From NCBI GenBank assembly GCA_011372825.1, contig DSAK01000080.1, positions 1 to 8,176 on the forward strand: a DNA stretch of 8,176 bases, given 5' to 3'. Origin of the DNA: Campylobacterota bacterium. Lineage in GTDB: Bacteria; Campylobacterota; Campylobacteria; Campylobacterales; Sulfurovaceae. Positions 1-6,146 of this stretch are shown one piece after another. A model generated the notes under the pieces. It was not told the origin of the DNA and did no database searches. It was given only the letters and a program-made list of their open reading frames with translations. A program made the translations under genes and the position numbers. The first letter of the stretch is position 1. Each line of letters begins with the position of its first letter.

Positions 1-2
1 CA

Positions 3-107
3 TGGCATCCTTTGGTTTTTACTCTAGTTGGATATATACTTTTGGGATTTTTTAGAATTATTTTTGCTATTTTTGCAAAATACTTGTTTCAAAAAAATCC
101 TTATTAA
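3..107 (+). CDS. Possible C-terminal tail of a membrane protein (5' end outside window)
   Basis: An open frame enters from the left edge (codons counted from base 3) and ends at TAA 105-107. It gives 34 residues beginning WHPLVFTLVG and ending KYLFQKNPY. The middle is a nearly unbroken hydrophobic stretch of about 20 residues, followed by a basic, polar tail. That is what the last transmembrane helix and cytoplasmic end of an integral membrane protein look like. The family cannot be identified from so little. T-rich DNA can produce such a string by chance, and a minus-strand ATG at 3..1 with AAAGGA at 13..8 is a competing reading. If real, the gene converges on comM. Confidence 0.38.
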   Translation, partial: WHPLVFTLVGYILLGFFRIIFAIFAKYLFQKNPY

Positions 108-151
108 ACCTCTAGAGGCTAAATAGACAGTTTATTGTTTGTAGGCGGAAG

Positions 152-167
152 ACAATCTGATGATTGT
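152..167. repeat. Short perfect hairpin ACAATC-TGAT-GATTGT
   Basis: A 6-bp perfect stem with a 4-nt loop lies in the gap downstream of the comM stop. It has no adjacent T tract, so it is recorded as a dyad rather than a terminator. Chance occurrence cannot be excluded. Confidence 0.4.
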
Positions 168-171
168 ACTA

Positions 172-229
172 ATAGGAGTGTTTTATAGCTAGTTGAGCAT
201 AAAATATCATCTAAGCCAACAACTCCTAT
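172..229. repeat. Long-loop inverted repeat downstream of comM
   Basis: The arm at 172-182 (ATAGGAGTGTT) pairs with 218-229 (AACAACTCCTAT) with one unpaired A at 221, enclosing 35 nt. It lies just past the comM stop codon on the minus strand, where it could protect the mRNA 3' end or mark a small RNA. Neither strand shows a T run after it, so the role is unknown. Confidence 0.4.
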
Positions 230-252
230 CTTAAGCTTTATTGAGAATATTT

Positions 253-1809
253 CTATTTTCTTCGACGGTAGCTAAGGGCTTCGAGTAAATCTGCTTTTGT
301 TATGTTGGTATGCTGCTCTAAGTCAGCGATGGTTCTTGCCACTTTTTTGATGCTCGCAATAGCTCTATGTGATAGAGCAAAACGACTAATTGCATTTTCC
401 ATGATTGCTTGTGCCTCTTCGTCTAAAATGCAAAATCTCTCAATCTCATCTTCATCTAGCTTTCCATTGAGCCTCTCTTGGTTTCTTTGTTTTTGTGCTA
501 TAAATGCTCGTAAGATTTGTTGGTGCATTTTAGCTGAAGTGGTATTTGAGATATCATCGCTACTAACTTCTTGCATAGTAACAAAGATATCAATCCTATC
601 TAAAAATGGGTCACTTAGACGATTTTGATACCTTTTTATCTCAGCTTCATTGCACCTACAGGGTTTGTTTTTTGCAAGTAGATTTCCACATGGGCAGGGA
701 TTCATCGCAGCTACAAACATAATATCTGCTTCATAGGATATCTTGGCATTGACCCTTGCAATATGGACTTTTTTATCTTGTAAAGGCTCTCTTAGAGCTT
801 CAAGAATAGGTTTAGAGAAGTGTGGCAACTCATCAAAAAATAGTATCCCCTTGTGTGCCAAGGCAACCTCTCCGATCTTTGCTTTTTGTGAGCCCCCGCC
901 AAAAATCGAAGCACTTGTTGCTGTATGGTGAGGTGAGCGTATAGGTCTTGAAGCTGTAAAAGATGGCAATATACCATCTAAAAATTGGTGTTTTGCAATG
1001 GACAAAATCTCTTTTTCATCAAGTGGAGGGAGGATATCTCTAAGCCGTTTTGCAATCATGCTTTTACCGCATCCTGGACTTCCCTCCATGAGAAAATTAT
1101 GCATTCCAGCTGATGCAATGAGTGATGCTCTTTTGGCAATATTTTGCCCTTTGACATCTTTGAAATCGTTTTCATATTTAGCTTGCCAATAAAAAATTTT
1201 CTCTCCTACAGAGATAGTATCAGCATCATAAGCAAATGAGACCTCTTGAGAATTTAAATCTCCATTTTTGATAGTAGCAATCGCTTCAGCTAGTGTTTCT
1301 ACTCCTATAAATGCAACTCCAGAAATATAGTTGAGATATTGCAACGCCTCTTTAGGAACAATCGCACGTGAAATGAGCCCTTGTTCTTTGAGTGAGAGTA
1401 TTAATGGAAATAGCATAGAGCTACTTTTTACCCTTCCATCAAGTCCTAACTCTCCAAACACAAAAAGGCCATCTTGTGAAAACACCTCTTGATTTAATGC
1501 TACAAGCAATGCCAATGAGAGATCAAAATGTGTCCCACTCTTTTTGATGTCACTTGGGCTGAGATTAATCGTAATTTTCAAGGGTGGAAAAGTGAAATGA
1601 TTAGTCAAAAGGGCCGATTTGACCCTCTCTTTTGCCTCTTGGATATCGCTACTTGCAAGCCCAACTACTGTAAATCCAGGAAGCCCTTTGGTGAAAGTCG
1701 CCTCCACTTCAATAGCCAGTGCAGTTGCCCCTTCAAGGGTAGCACATGCTAGTCGATTTATAACAGTGGGTTGTGATGGTTCTTCTATAGAGATTTCGTC
1801 TTTACTCAT
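253..1809 (-). CDS. comM: YifB/ComM family AAA+ ATPase (Mg-chelatase-like DNA branch-migration helicase)
   Basis: 518 residues, about family length. ComM proteins are cytoplasmic hexameric AAA+ motors; in Vibrio cholerae the family promotes branch migration while incoming DNA is integrated during natural transformation. The ChlI-like N-terminal domain (about 20-145) includes KGLPGFTVVGL (41-51). The ATPase core has Walker A GSPGCGKS (243-250), Walker B ILFFDE (322-327), the family signature MNPCPCG (369-375) with a second pair C384/C386 that could form a four-cysteine metal site, and NRLSDPFLDRID (396-407), which holds the likely arginine finger. The C-terminal SHRAI and KVARTIADLE (480-498) carry sensor-2-type residues. 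About 18 residues precede the usual family start (near NRLACAT), but I see no better downstream start codon. The gene lies 57 nt after def with no Shine-Dalgarno; an extended -10 directly upstream suggests its own promoter. Confidence 0.93.
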   Translation of the reverse strand: MSKDEISIEEPSQPTVINRLACATLEGATALAIEVEATFTKGLPGFTVVGLASSDIQEAKERVKSALLTNHFTFPPLKITINLSPSDIKKSGTHFDLSLALLVALNQEVFSQDGLFVFGELGLDGRVKSSSMLFPLILSLKEQGLISRAIVPKEALQYLNYISGVAFIGVETLAEAIATIKNGDLNSQEVSFAYDADTISVGEKIFYWQAKYENDFKDVKGQNIAKRASLIASAGMHNFLMEGSPGCGKSMIAKRLRDILPPLDEKEILSIAKHQFLDGILPSFTASRPIRSPHHTATSASIFGGGSQKAKIGEVALAHKGILFFDELPHFSKPILEALREPLQDKKVHIARVNAKISYEADIMFVAAMNPCPCGNLLAKNKPCRCNEAEIKRYQNRLSDPFLDRIDIFVTMQEVSSDDISNTTSAKMHQQILRAFIAQKQRNQERLNGKLDEDEIERFCILDEEAQAIMENAISRFALSHRAIASIKKVARTIADLEQHTNITKADLLEALSYRRRK

Positions 1810-1815
1810 GATAAA

Positions 1816-1824
1816 ATTATCGCA
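1816..1824 (-). promoter_or_regulatory. Extended -10 promoter for comM (TGCGATAAT)
   Basis: Read on the minus strand, 1824..1816 is TGCGATAAT: a TGn extension followed by a hexamer one base from TATAAT. A start 7 nt downstream of the hexamer would fall on or next to the A of the comM ATG (1809). This fits the lack of a ribosome binding site there. No good -35 is seen at 17 nt (TAGAAC). Inference only. Confidence 0.4.
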
Positions 1825-1866
1825 AAAATTCTTTGCAGGTTCTATAAATATGTCAAATTGTCATAC

Positions 1867-2379
1867 TTATTGAGTTTTTTGTCTTTTTTTCCACTCTTTT
1901 TCAAATTTTTTTCTTTTGAGAATAGAGAGTTTTTCAATAAAAACTTTCCCGTCTAAGTGATCGATCTCATGTTGTATGGCGATAGCTAGGAAGTCATCAT
2001 CGGTAATTTTGGATATATTGCCATTTCTATCTTGGTAATTTATCTCAACATTTTGAAATCTTTGCACCTCTTCGTATACACCAGGTACACTCAAGCAACC
2101 CTCTTGGAATTTAGTACAACCCTCTTGGGAGACAAATATAGGATTGATTATCTCTAGAGTATTTTCTCTTAGCTGCTTGCCATTTTCATCTGGGATATTG
2201 ATGATAAGTACGCGCAAATCTACCCCAACTTGAATGGCTGCAAGCCCAACCCCTTTTTTTGCTATCATTGTGTCATACATATCATCAAGAAGTGTATGGA
2301 GAGATTGGTCAAAATGTTTAACTTCTCTTGAGACCATTTTAAGTCTCTTGTCGGGGTAAATTACTATGTCGCGAACCAT
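1867..2379 (-). CDS. def: Peptide deformylase
   Basis: 170 residues, normal for the family. It removes the formyl group from the N-terminal formyl-methionine of nascent proteins at the ribosome, using a single metal ion (usually Fe2+). All three signature motifs are present: GVGLAAIQ (43-50), EGCLS (93-97) and HEIDH (137-141). C95, H137 and H141 would bind the metal and E138 is the catalytic base. The C-terminal tail (151-170) is strongly lysine-rich, which is compatible with ribosome contact. The ATG is 11 nt after the clpP stop with only a weak AAGA upstream, so translation is probably coupled to clpP. Grouping with trigger factor and ClpP places two nascent-chain-processing proteins in one transcript. 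Confidence 0.97.
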   Translation of the reverse strand: MVRDIVIYPDKRLKMVSREVKHFDQSLHTLLDDMYDTMIAKKGVGLAAIQVGVDLRVLIINIPDENGKQLRENTLEIINPIFVSQEGCTKFQEGCLSVPGVYEEVQRFQNVEINYQDRNGNISKITDDDFLAIAIQHEIDHLDGKVFIEKLSILKRKKFEKEWKKRQKTQ

Positions 2380-2390
2380 AATAAAATCTT

Positions 2391-2978
2391 TTAGAGGCTT
2401 TTTTCCAATACTTTATCAATGATACCATACTCGAGAGCTTCTTTTGAGGACATGAAGTTGTCCCTTTCGGTATCTTGTTCTATTTTTTTTACTGTTTTAC
2501 CAGTTTGCTTAGCAAGTATGGCGTTGAGGGTGTCTTTGAGGCGTTGAATCTCTTTGGCTTGGATTTGGATATCGGTCGATTGTCCTCGTGCTCCACCTGA
2601 AGGTTGGTGGATCATAATTCTAGCATTAGGTAGAGCATATCTCTTTCCTTTTGTTCCACTAGCAAGCAAAAAAGCACCCATAGATGCAGCTTGTCCTATA
2701 CATATAGTAACGATATCTGGTTTGATATAATTCATAGTATCAAACATGCTAAGTCCACTCGTGACAACTCCACCTGGAGAATTGATATAAAAATATATAT
2801 CTTTATCAGGGTCTTGTGCTTCAAGGAAGAGAAGTTGCGCTACTATCGATGATGCAACTTGGTCATTGACCTCTCCACTTAGCATTATAATTCTATCTTT
2901 GAGAAGCCTTGAGTATATATCGTAACTTCGTTCACCTCTACCAGTTTGTTCGATAACATAGGGTACTACATAGCTCAT
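2391..2978 (-). CDS. clpP: ATP-dependent Clp protease proteolytic subunit ClpP
   Basis: 195 residues, full length. This serine peptidase forms the double-heptamer barrel that degrades proteins unfolded and fed in by ClpX or ClpA. The catalytic triad is intact: S99 in GQAASMG (95-101), H124 in MIHQPSGG (122-129) and D173 in ERDNFMS (171-177). The N-terminal segment VPYVIEQTGRGERSYDIYS matches the axial-loop region, and a short propeptide may be removed. The ATG is preceded by AAAGG at 2991..2987 with 8-nt spacing. It follows tig by 75 nt and precedes def by 11 nt. No clpX gene is in the window, whereas many bacteria have tig-clpP-clpX; tig-clpP-def is the arrangement I recall from Helicobacter. 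Confidence 0.98.
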   Translation of the reverse strand: MSYVVPYVIEQTGRGERSYDIYSRLLKDRIIMLSGEVNDQVASSIVAQLLFLEAQDPDKDIYFYINSPGGVVTSGLSMFDTMNYIKPDIVTICIGQAASMGAFLLASGTKGKRYALPNARIMIHQPSGGARGQSTDIQIQAKEIQRLKDTLNAILAKQTGKTVKKIEQDTERDNFMSSKEALEYGIIDKVLEKSL

Positions 2979-3045
2979 TGTTGATACCTTTAAAATTATA
3001 ATTTGATGAAGTGTAACAAATGGGGGCTTTTGTTTGGCTAATTGA

Positions 3046-3065
3046 CTAGAGGATCAATCCTCTAG
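3046..3065 (-). repeat. Perfect hairpin enclosing the tig stop codon
   Basis: CTAGAGGAT (3046-3054) and ATCCTCTAG (3057-3065) are exact reverse complements separated by 2 nt. In the mRNA the realistic fold is a 7-bp stem CTAGAGG with a 6-nt loop that contains the tig TGA (3056..3054). No U tract follows, so it is not a standard terminator. It could be a processing or partial attenuation site between tig and clpP. Confidence 0.6.
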
Positions 3066-4346
3066 ACCTAGAAGTTTGGAAAATAATTTATCTTCGATAA
3101 TTCCCATTTTTATAGCAGGCAAGAGATTGTTTTTTTGGTAGTACTCGATAACCGTTTTTGGGTCTTGACCTGACATTAGCGCTTCATAATGGATAGCTTG
3201 AGAGACCTCTTGGTCATTGACTGTTATTTGTGCCTCTTTTGCAAGAGCATCTACTATAAATGTAGCTTTTACACTCTCTCTTGCTTCATCTCTGACTTCG
3301 TCTCTAAGTGTTTCTACTTTTTGAGGATTTGCTTTGTAATCTTCTAACTCCTCTTTTGACATCTCTCTTGCTTTTTGGTTGATTTTGACATCAATCTCTT
3401 GCTCTACAATATTATTTGGTAGTGCAAAATCAAATTTCTCGATAAGTGCCTCAAGAAGTTTTGGTTTTAACTCTTCATTGTATAGTGCTGAGATTTTTTC
3501 TCTTTGGAGTTGCTCTTTTGTACGCTCTTTTAACATTTCAACACTTGCACCCTCTACCCCATGAAGTAATTTAGATGCAAGTTCATCATTTAGTTCTGGT
3601 GCAACTTTTTCTTGGATTTCATGGAGTTTAACATCAAAAGTTGCCTCTTTTCCAGCGAGATTTTCAGCACCGTACTCTTCAGGGAATGTAACTGTGATAG
3701 TTTTACTCTCACCCATGTTCATCCCCACTAATTGCTCTTCAAAACCAGGGATAAATTGACCGGAGCCTAACTTGAGATTGAACTGCTCAGCTTTGCCACC
3801 ATCAAAAGGAACCCCATCAAGTTTCCCTTCGAAGTCAATTAGTACATTGTCATCATTTTTTGCCCCTCTTTCCTCTTTGATCTTTTCAAAAGGAGCTTGT
3901 GCTAGGATGAGTTCTTGAAGCCTTTCGTCTATCTCTTTTTCTTCGATTGTAGGTTTGTCAAATTTTGGAGCGACATCCTCATATCCAGTAGTGTCAAAGA
4001 TCGGACGCAAAGATATCTCAAGCTCGACTTCTATCCCATCATCAGTTTTTTCATATTTTTTAAAATTTGGTTGACCTATAACACGACTAGGGTCGATTTT
4101 CGCCTCTTTACTTCCGGTATCTAGCACTTTTCTAAGGGCCTCTGCCTCTGCATCTTGAGTGAGCTTGTCAAGGTGCATTTTTTTCACCACATGTGCTGGC
4201 ACTTTCCCTTTTCTGAAGCCAGCTATTTTCATCGATTTTCCAGCATTTGCAGCTAGTTTGTCTATATTTGTTTCTATTTCGCTCTTTTGGATAATTGCAG
4301 ACATTGCTACATTTGCATCGTCTATATGTTTTGTTGTTACTTTCAC
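3054..4346 (-). CDS. tig: Trigger factor (ribosome-associated chaperone and peptidyl-prolyl isomerase)
   Basis: 430 residues, full length. Trigger factor docks at the ribosomal exit tunnel and shields emerging polypeptides. The N-terminal ribosome-binding domain carries the signature GFRKGKVP at 43-50. An FKBP-type PPIase domain spans about 150-247 (from NDDNVLIDFEGKLDG to FDVKLHEIQE, including GSGQFIPGFEEQLVGM). The remainder is the long helical C-terminal arm domain, rich in Glu and Lys. The start is GTG at 4346..4344, chosen because the protein begins KVTTKHIDDA as the family does and because GAAGGA (4357..4352) lies 5 nt upstream. It is the first gene of the block, which continues with clpP and def. 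A hairpin covers its stop codon. Confidence 0.97.
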   Translation of the reverse strand: MKVTTKHIDDANVAMSAIIQKSEIETNIDKLAANAGKSMKIAGFRKGKVPAHVVKKMHLDKLTQDAEAEALRKVLDTGSKEAKIDPSRVIGQPNFKKYEKTDDGIEVELEISLRPIFDTTGYEDVAPKFDKPTIEEKEIDERLQELILAQAPFEKIKEERGAKNDDNVLIDFEGKLDGVPFDGGKAEQFNLKLGSGQFIPGFEEQLVGMNMGESKTITVTFPEEYGAENLAGKEATFDVKLHEIQEKVAPELNDELASKLLHGVEGASVEMLKERTKEQLQREKISALYNEELKPKLLEALIEKFDFALPNNIVEQEIDVKINQKAREMSKEELEDYKANPQKVETLRDEVRDEARESVKATFIVDALAKEAQITVNDQEVSQAIHYEALMSGQDPKTVIEYYQKNNLLPAIKMGIIEDKLFSKLLGLED

Positions 4347-4351
4347 GGGTT

Positions 4352-4357
4352 TCCTTC
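4352..4357 (-). promoter_or_regulatory. Shine-Dalgarno deciding the GTG start of tig
   Basis: GAAGGA on the minus strand, 5 nt before GTG (4346..4344). An ATG at 4359..4357 overlaps this site but is in another frame and opens only a 63-codon shadow frame without family character, so GTG is the true start. Confidence 0.75.
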
Positions 4358-4375
4358 ATGGTCTAATGTTGCGTG

Positions 4376-4381
4376 ATTGTA
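4376..4381 (-). promoter_or_regulatory. Candidate -10 of the tig-clpP-def promoter (TACAAT)
   Basis: Minus-strand TACAAT at 4381..4376 is one base from TATAAT and would place the transcription start near 4369, leaving a leader of roughly 23 nt that includes the Shine-Dalgarno. The -35 region is poor (CTGTTT at 17 nt) but lies in a T-rich stretch, as is common in Campylobacterota. Confidence 0.4.
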
Positions 4382-4423
4382 TCGAAAATTTTGTTAAAAA
4401 ACAGAAAAGAAGCCCTTTGTGTG

Positions 4424-4429
4424 TATAAT
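4424..4429 (+). promoter_or_regulatory. -10 element TATAAT for the desulfidase-lipocalin unit
   Basis: Perfect TATAAT preceded by TGTG (4420-4423). A start near 4436 leaves a leader of about 22-25 nt containing AGGAG. No -35 consensus is visible 17 nt upstream. It is divergent from the tig promoter within the same 111-nt gap. Confidence 0.55.
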
Positions 4430-4450
4430 TAAGAGAGATGAAGGTTAAGT

Positions 4451-4455
4451 AGGAG
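4451..4455 (+). promoter_or_regulatory. Ribosome binding site AGGAG favouring the second of two ATGs
   Basis: AGGAG is only 2 nt from the ATG at 4458 but 5 nt from the ATG at 4461, so initiation probably occurs mainly at 4461. The products differ by one methionine. Confidence 0.6.
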
Positions 4456-4457
4456 AG

Positions 4458-5408
4458 ATGATGATTTTAGGTGTTTCGGCTTGTTTGCTTGGTGAGAATG
4501 TGAGGTTTGATGGTGGACACAAAAAAGATAGCTTTTTGGTAAATTCTTTAGGGAAATATACTCAGTTTGTTAGATTCTGTCCTGAGGCTCTTGGATTTAC
4601 AACTCCACGTGATTCTATGAGACTTGTAGCAGGCAAAGATGGGCTAAGGGTTGTCAATAACAAAACCACAATTGATGTTACCTCCACACTAAAGCAAGCC
4701 TCGTTAAAAGAGTTAGACAGATTAAAACAAAGCCCACTTTGTGGTATAGTATTTAAGTCTAAATCACCTAGTTGTGGTTTTGGAAGTGCGAAGATTTATC
4801 TTGAAAATGGATTTGCTCAAGGCAAAGGTGATGGGCTGTTTGTAACAATGTGCAAAGAGCATTTTCCTCTTTTGCCATTAGAGGAGGAGAGTAGACTTCT
4901 AGATCCATGGTTGAGAGAAAATTTCGTGATGCAGATATTTGCCTATAGTGCGTTTGAAAAGTTCAAGCAAACAAATCCAACTATGGCACAACTAGTCTCA
5001 TTTCACCAATCATACAAATTTTTGTTGCACTCAAAAGATGAGTTAAGATATAGAGAGCTTGGGCGGATAGTTGGCAATCACTCAAAAAAAGATTTTAAAG
5101 ATCTCTTTTGTGAGTATGAACGACTTTTCAAAGAGACAATTGGCATCAAAAGCAGTATCAAAAAGAGCCGTAATGTACTAGAGCATATGTCTGGTTTTTT
5201 GAAAAATCTTTTAGATGATGTAGAGAAATCAACACTCCATAGTCATATAGAGGCGTTTGCAAAAGGTTTTGTTCCACTTATAGTGCCACTTGAGAGTATA
5301 AAAATGTTTGCTAAGAAGTATGATGTAGAATACCTAAAGGGTCAAGTTTTTTTAGAACCCTATCCTTATGAATTAGCTCTAAGATCAGAGCTAAAAGCAT
5401 ACAAATAG
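4458..5408 (+). CDS. rudS: DUF523-DUF1722 fusion, RudS-like tRNA 4-thiouridine desulfidase
   Basis: 316 residues with two domains. The N-terminal DUF523 (TudS-like) domain, about 3-145, has SACLLG (C9), RFCPE (C41), C95 and KSPSCGFG (C106). C9, C41 and C106 sit where TudS enzymes hold a catalytic [4Fe-4S] cluster, leaving one iron free for the thiocarbonyl sulfur. The C-terminal DUF1722 (YbgA) domain, about 170-312, has SFHQSYKFLLHSK, NVLEHMSGFLKN and YPYELALR; it is regarded as the tRNA-binding part. From memory, the Pseudomonas RudS protein with this domain order converts 4-thiouridine in tRNA to uridine. Substrate here is inferred from family, not shown. The enzyme should be cytoplasmic and oxygen-sensitive. 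The second ATG (4461) is the better-spaced start. The lipocalin gene follows after 53 nt on the same strand. Confidence 0.82.
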   Translation: MMILGVSACLLGENVRFDGGHKKDSFLVNSLGKYTQFVRFCPEALGFTTPRDSMRLVAGKDGLRVVNNKTTIDVTSTLKQASLKELDRLKQSPLCGIVFKSKSPSCGFGSAKIYLENGFAQGKGDGLFVTMCKEHFPLLPLEEESRLLDPWLRENFVMQIFAYSAFEKFKQTNPTMAQLVSFHQSYKFLLHSKDELRYRELGRIVGNHSKKDFKDLFCEYERLFKETIGIKSSIKKSRNVLEHMSGFLKNLLDDVEKSTLHSHIEAFAKGFVPLIVPLESIKMFAKKYDVEYLKGQVFLEPYPYELALRSELKAYK

Positions 5409-5461
5409 TGTAAAATTATATAAAATTTAGAAAAAGTAACAAATCAAAAAAAGGAGAGTAA

Positions 5462-5974
5462 ATGAAAAAGCTTATATTTTTGGCAATGACACTGTTGTTT
5501 GTTGGGTGCAATAAGGGCGATTATCCACCACTACAAACAGTAAAGCAAGTTGACCTTGAAAGATATCTAGGGACTTGGTATGAGATAGCGCGTTATGAAC
5601 ATATGTTTCAAAAAGATTGCAAAGCATCAAAAGCAACTTATGCAAAAAGAGAAGATGGGCGCATTTCGGTTCTAAATGAGTGCCTTACATTTGATGGGAA
5701 ACTCAAAGATGCAAAAGGGGTAGCAAGGGTAGTTGATAGCCTTACAAATAGTAAACTTGAAGTGAGTTTTTTTGGTCCTATCTGGGGGGATTATTGGATT
5801 ATTATGCTTGATGAGGAGTATAGCTATGCTGTCATAGGGCACCCAAATAGAAAGTACCTATGGATACTTTCACGAACCCCTAAGCTACCCAAAGATAAGT
5901 TAGATTTTATATTGGCTAAATTGGATGATTTTGGTTATACGCAAGAGAAACTTGTGTGGAGTCAACACGACTAG
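5462..5974 (+). CDS. blc: Blc-type bacterial lipocalin (outer-membrane lipoprotein)
   Basis: 170 residues. Residues 1-16 form a lipoprotein signal peptide (MKK, hydrophobic core, FVGC) with the lipid-carrying cysteine at C16. Residue 2 of the mature form is Asn rather than Asp, which fits sorting to the outer membrane under the E. coli rule. The lipocalin signature GTWYEIARY is at 37-45, and AVIGHPNRKYLWILSRTP (123-140) matches the second conserved block of the Blc/apolipoprotein D group. C53 and C74 could form the disulfide common in this branch. Family members bind fatty acids or lysophospholipids and are linked to membrane stress. The strong AAGGAG at 5451-5456 is 5 nt before ATG. The gene may be cotranscribed with the desulfidase; an AT-rich -10-like TATAAA (5419-5424) could give a separate start. 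The ligand is unknown. Confidence 0.92.
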   Translation: MKKLIFLAMTLLFVGCNKGDYPPLQTVKQVDLERYLGTWYEIARYEHMFQKDCKASKATYAKREDGRISVLNECLTFDGKLKDAKGVARVVDSLTNSKLEVSFFGPIWGDYWIIMLDEEYSYAVIGHPNRKYLWILSRTPKLPKDKLDFILAKLDDFGYTQEKLVWSQHD

Positions 5975-6019
5975 AGTCTATCTTGGTATCTCCAATTTGA
6001 CACAAGCAATCAAGTAGAG

Positions 6020-6058
6020 CTATGCAAGGGGTTTGCACAGTTTTAATGCACCCCATAG
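6020..6058. repeat. Bulged 12-bp inverted repeat after the lipocalin gene
   Basis: CTAT (6020-6023), GGGG (6028-6031) and TGCA (6034-6037) pair in order with ATAG (6055-6058), CCCC (6051-6054) and TGCA (6047-6050), leaving a 4-nt and a 2-nt bulge on one side and a 9-nt loop. It could stabilise or end the lipocalin transcript. The loop contains TTTT, but no T tract follows the stem. Confidence 0.45.
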
Positions 6059-6078
6059 ATACTTTAATGGTGGCTAGA

Positions 6079-6098
6079 AGAGGCATTAGATTGCCTCT
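6079..6098. terminator. Candidate shared hairpin between convergent genes
   Basis: AGAGGCA (6079-6085) and TGCCTCT (6092-6098) form a perfect 7-bp stem with a 6-nt loop, the best simple hairpin between the two convergent genes. The downstream side is AAAAG on the plus strand and TCTAGCC on the minus strand, so it lacks the U run of a classical intrinsic terminator. The call is tentative. Confidence 0.35.
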
Positions 6099-6146
6099 AA
6101 AAGTAGTTTGAGATTAGCCTAGAAGAGAGAAAAGATTTGGCACAAA

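Larger units (their letters stand above)
108..252. other. Non-coding gap before comM 3' end, with two inverted repeats
   Basis: No convincing coding frame is seen. Three symmetric elements are present: a perfect 10-base palindrome CCTCTAGAGG (109-118); a 6-bp hairpin ACAATC-TGAT-GATTGT (152-167); and a longer-range pair in which 172-182 is complementary to 218-229 with one bulged base (core ATAGGAGT / ACTCCTAT) around a 35-nt loop. None is followed by a clear T run on either strand, so a factor-independent terminator for comM or the left-edge gene is not demonstrated. Confidence 0.5.
5975..6146. other. Convergent intergenic region with multiple dyads
   Basis: No credible coding frame lies between the lipocalin and hemH stops. 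The region holds a bulged 12-bp inverted repeat (6020-6058), a perfect 7-bp hairpin (6079-6098), outer complementary arms GGCTA (6072-6076) and TAGCC (6115-6119), and a 9-base direct repeat CTAGAAGAG (6074-6082 and 6119-6127). Transcription from both sides probably ends here, but neither hairpin has a proper T run. Confidence 0.55.

Noticed and set aside
109..118. TCTAGAGG-type motif seen at 109-118, within 3046-3065 and near 6399-6406 as a possible repeated regulatory element
   Set aside because: The sites lie in different contexts (a gap, a stop codon and inside hemH) with no shared flanks. A short self-complementary word can recur by chance.
159..180. TGATTGTACTAATAGG resembling the extreme 3' end of 23S rRNA
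   Set aside because: Only about nine bases (TACTAATAG) are reminiscent, with no supporting upstream rRNA helices. Treated as coincidence.
302..628. 108-codon plus-strand frame antisense to comM
   Set aside because: Low-complexity Ser/Leu/Ile/Cys-rich translation opposite a well-conserved gene, with no ribosome binding site. Typical antisense shadow; the same applies to the other opposite-strand frames over tig, hemH and the epimerase.
1851..1856. TTGACA (minus strand) upstream of comM as a -35 box
   Set aside because: It is 29 nt from the GATAAT hexamer, too far to pair; at 17 nt only AAGAAT is present.
2995..3000. TATAAT on the minus strand just upstream of clpP
   Set aside because: The implied transcription start would lie on or past the clpP Shine-Dalgarno (2991..2987), leaving no usable ribosome site. 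No -35 at proper spacing. More likely chance in AT-rich DNA.
4168..4359. 63-codon minus-strand frame beginning ATG at 4359, overlapping the tig start
   Set aside because: It is out of frame with tig, has no family character, and its ATG overlaps the Shine-Dalgarno that serves the tig GTG. It is a shadow frame.
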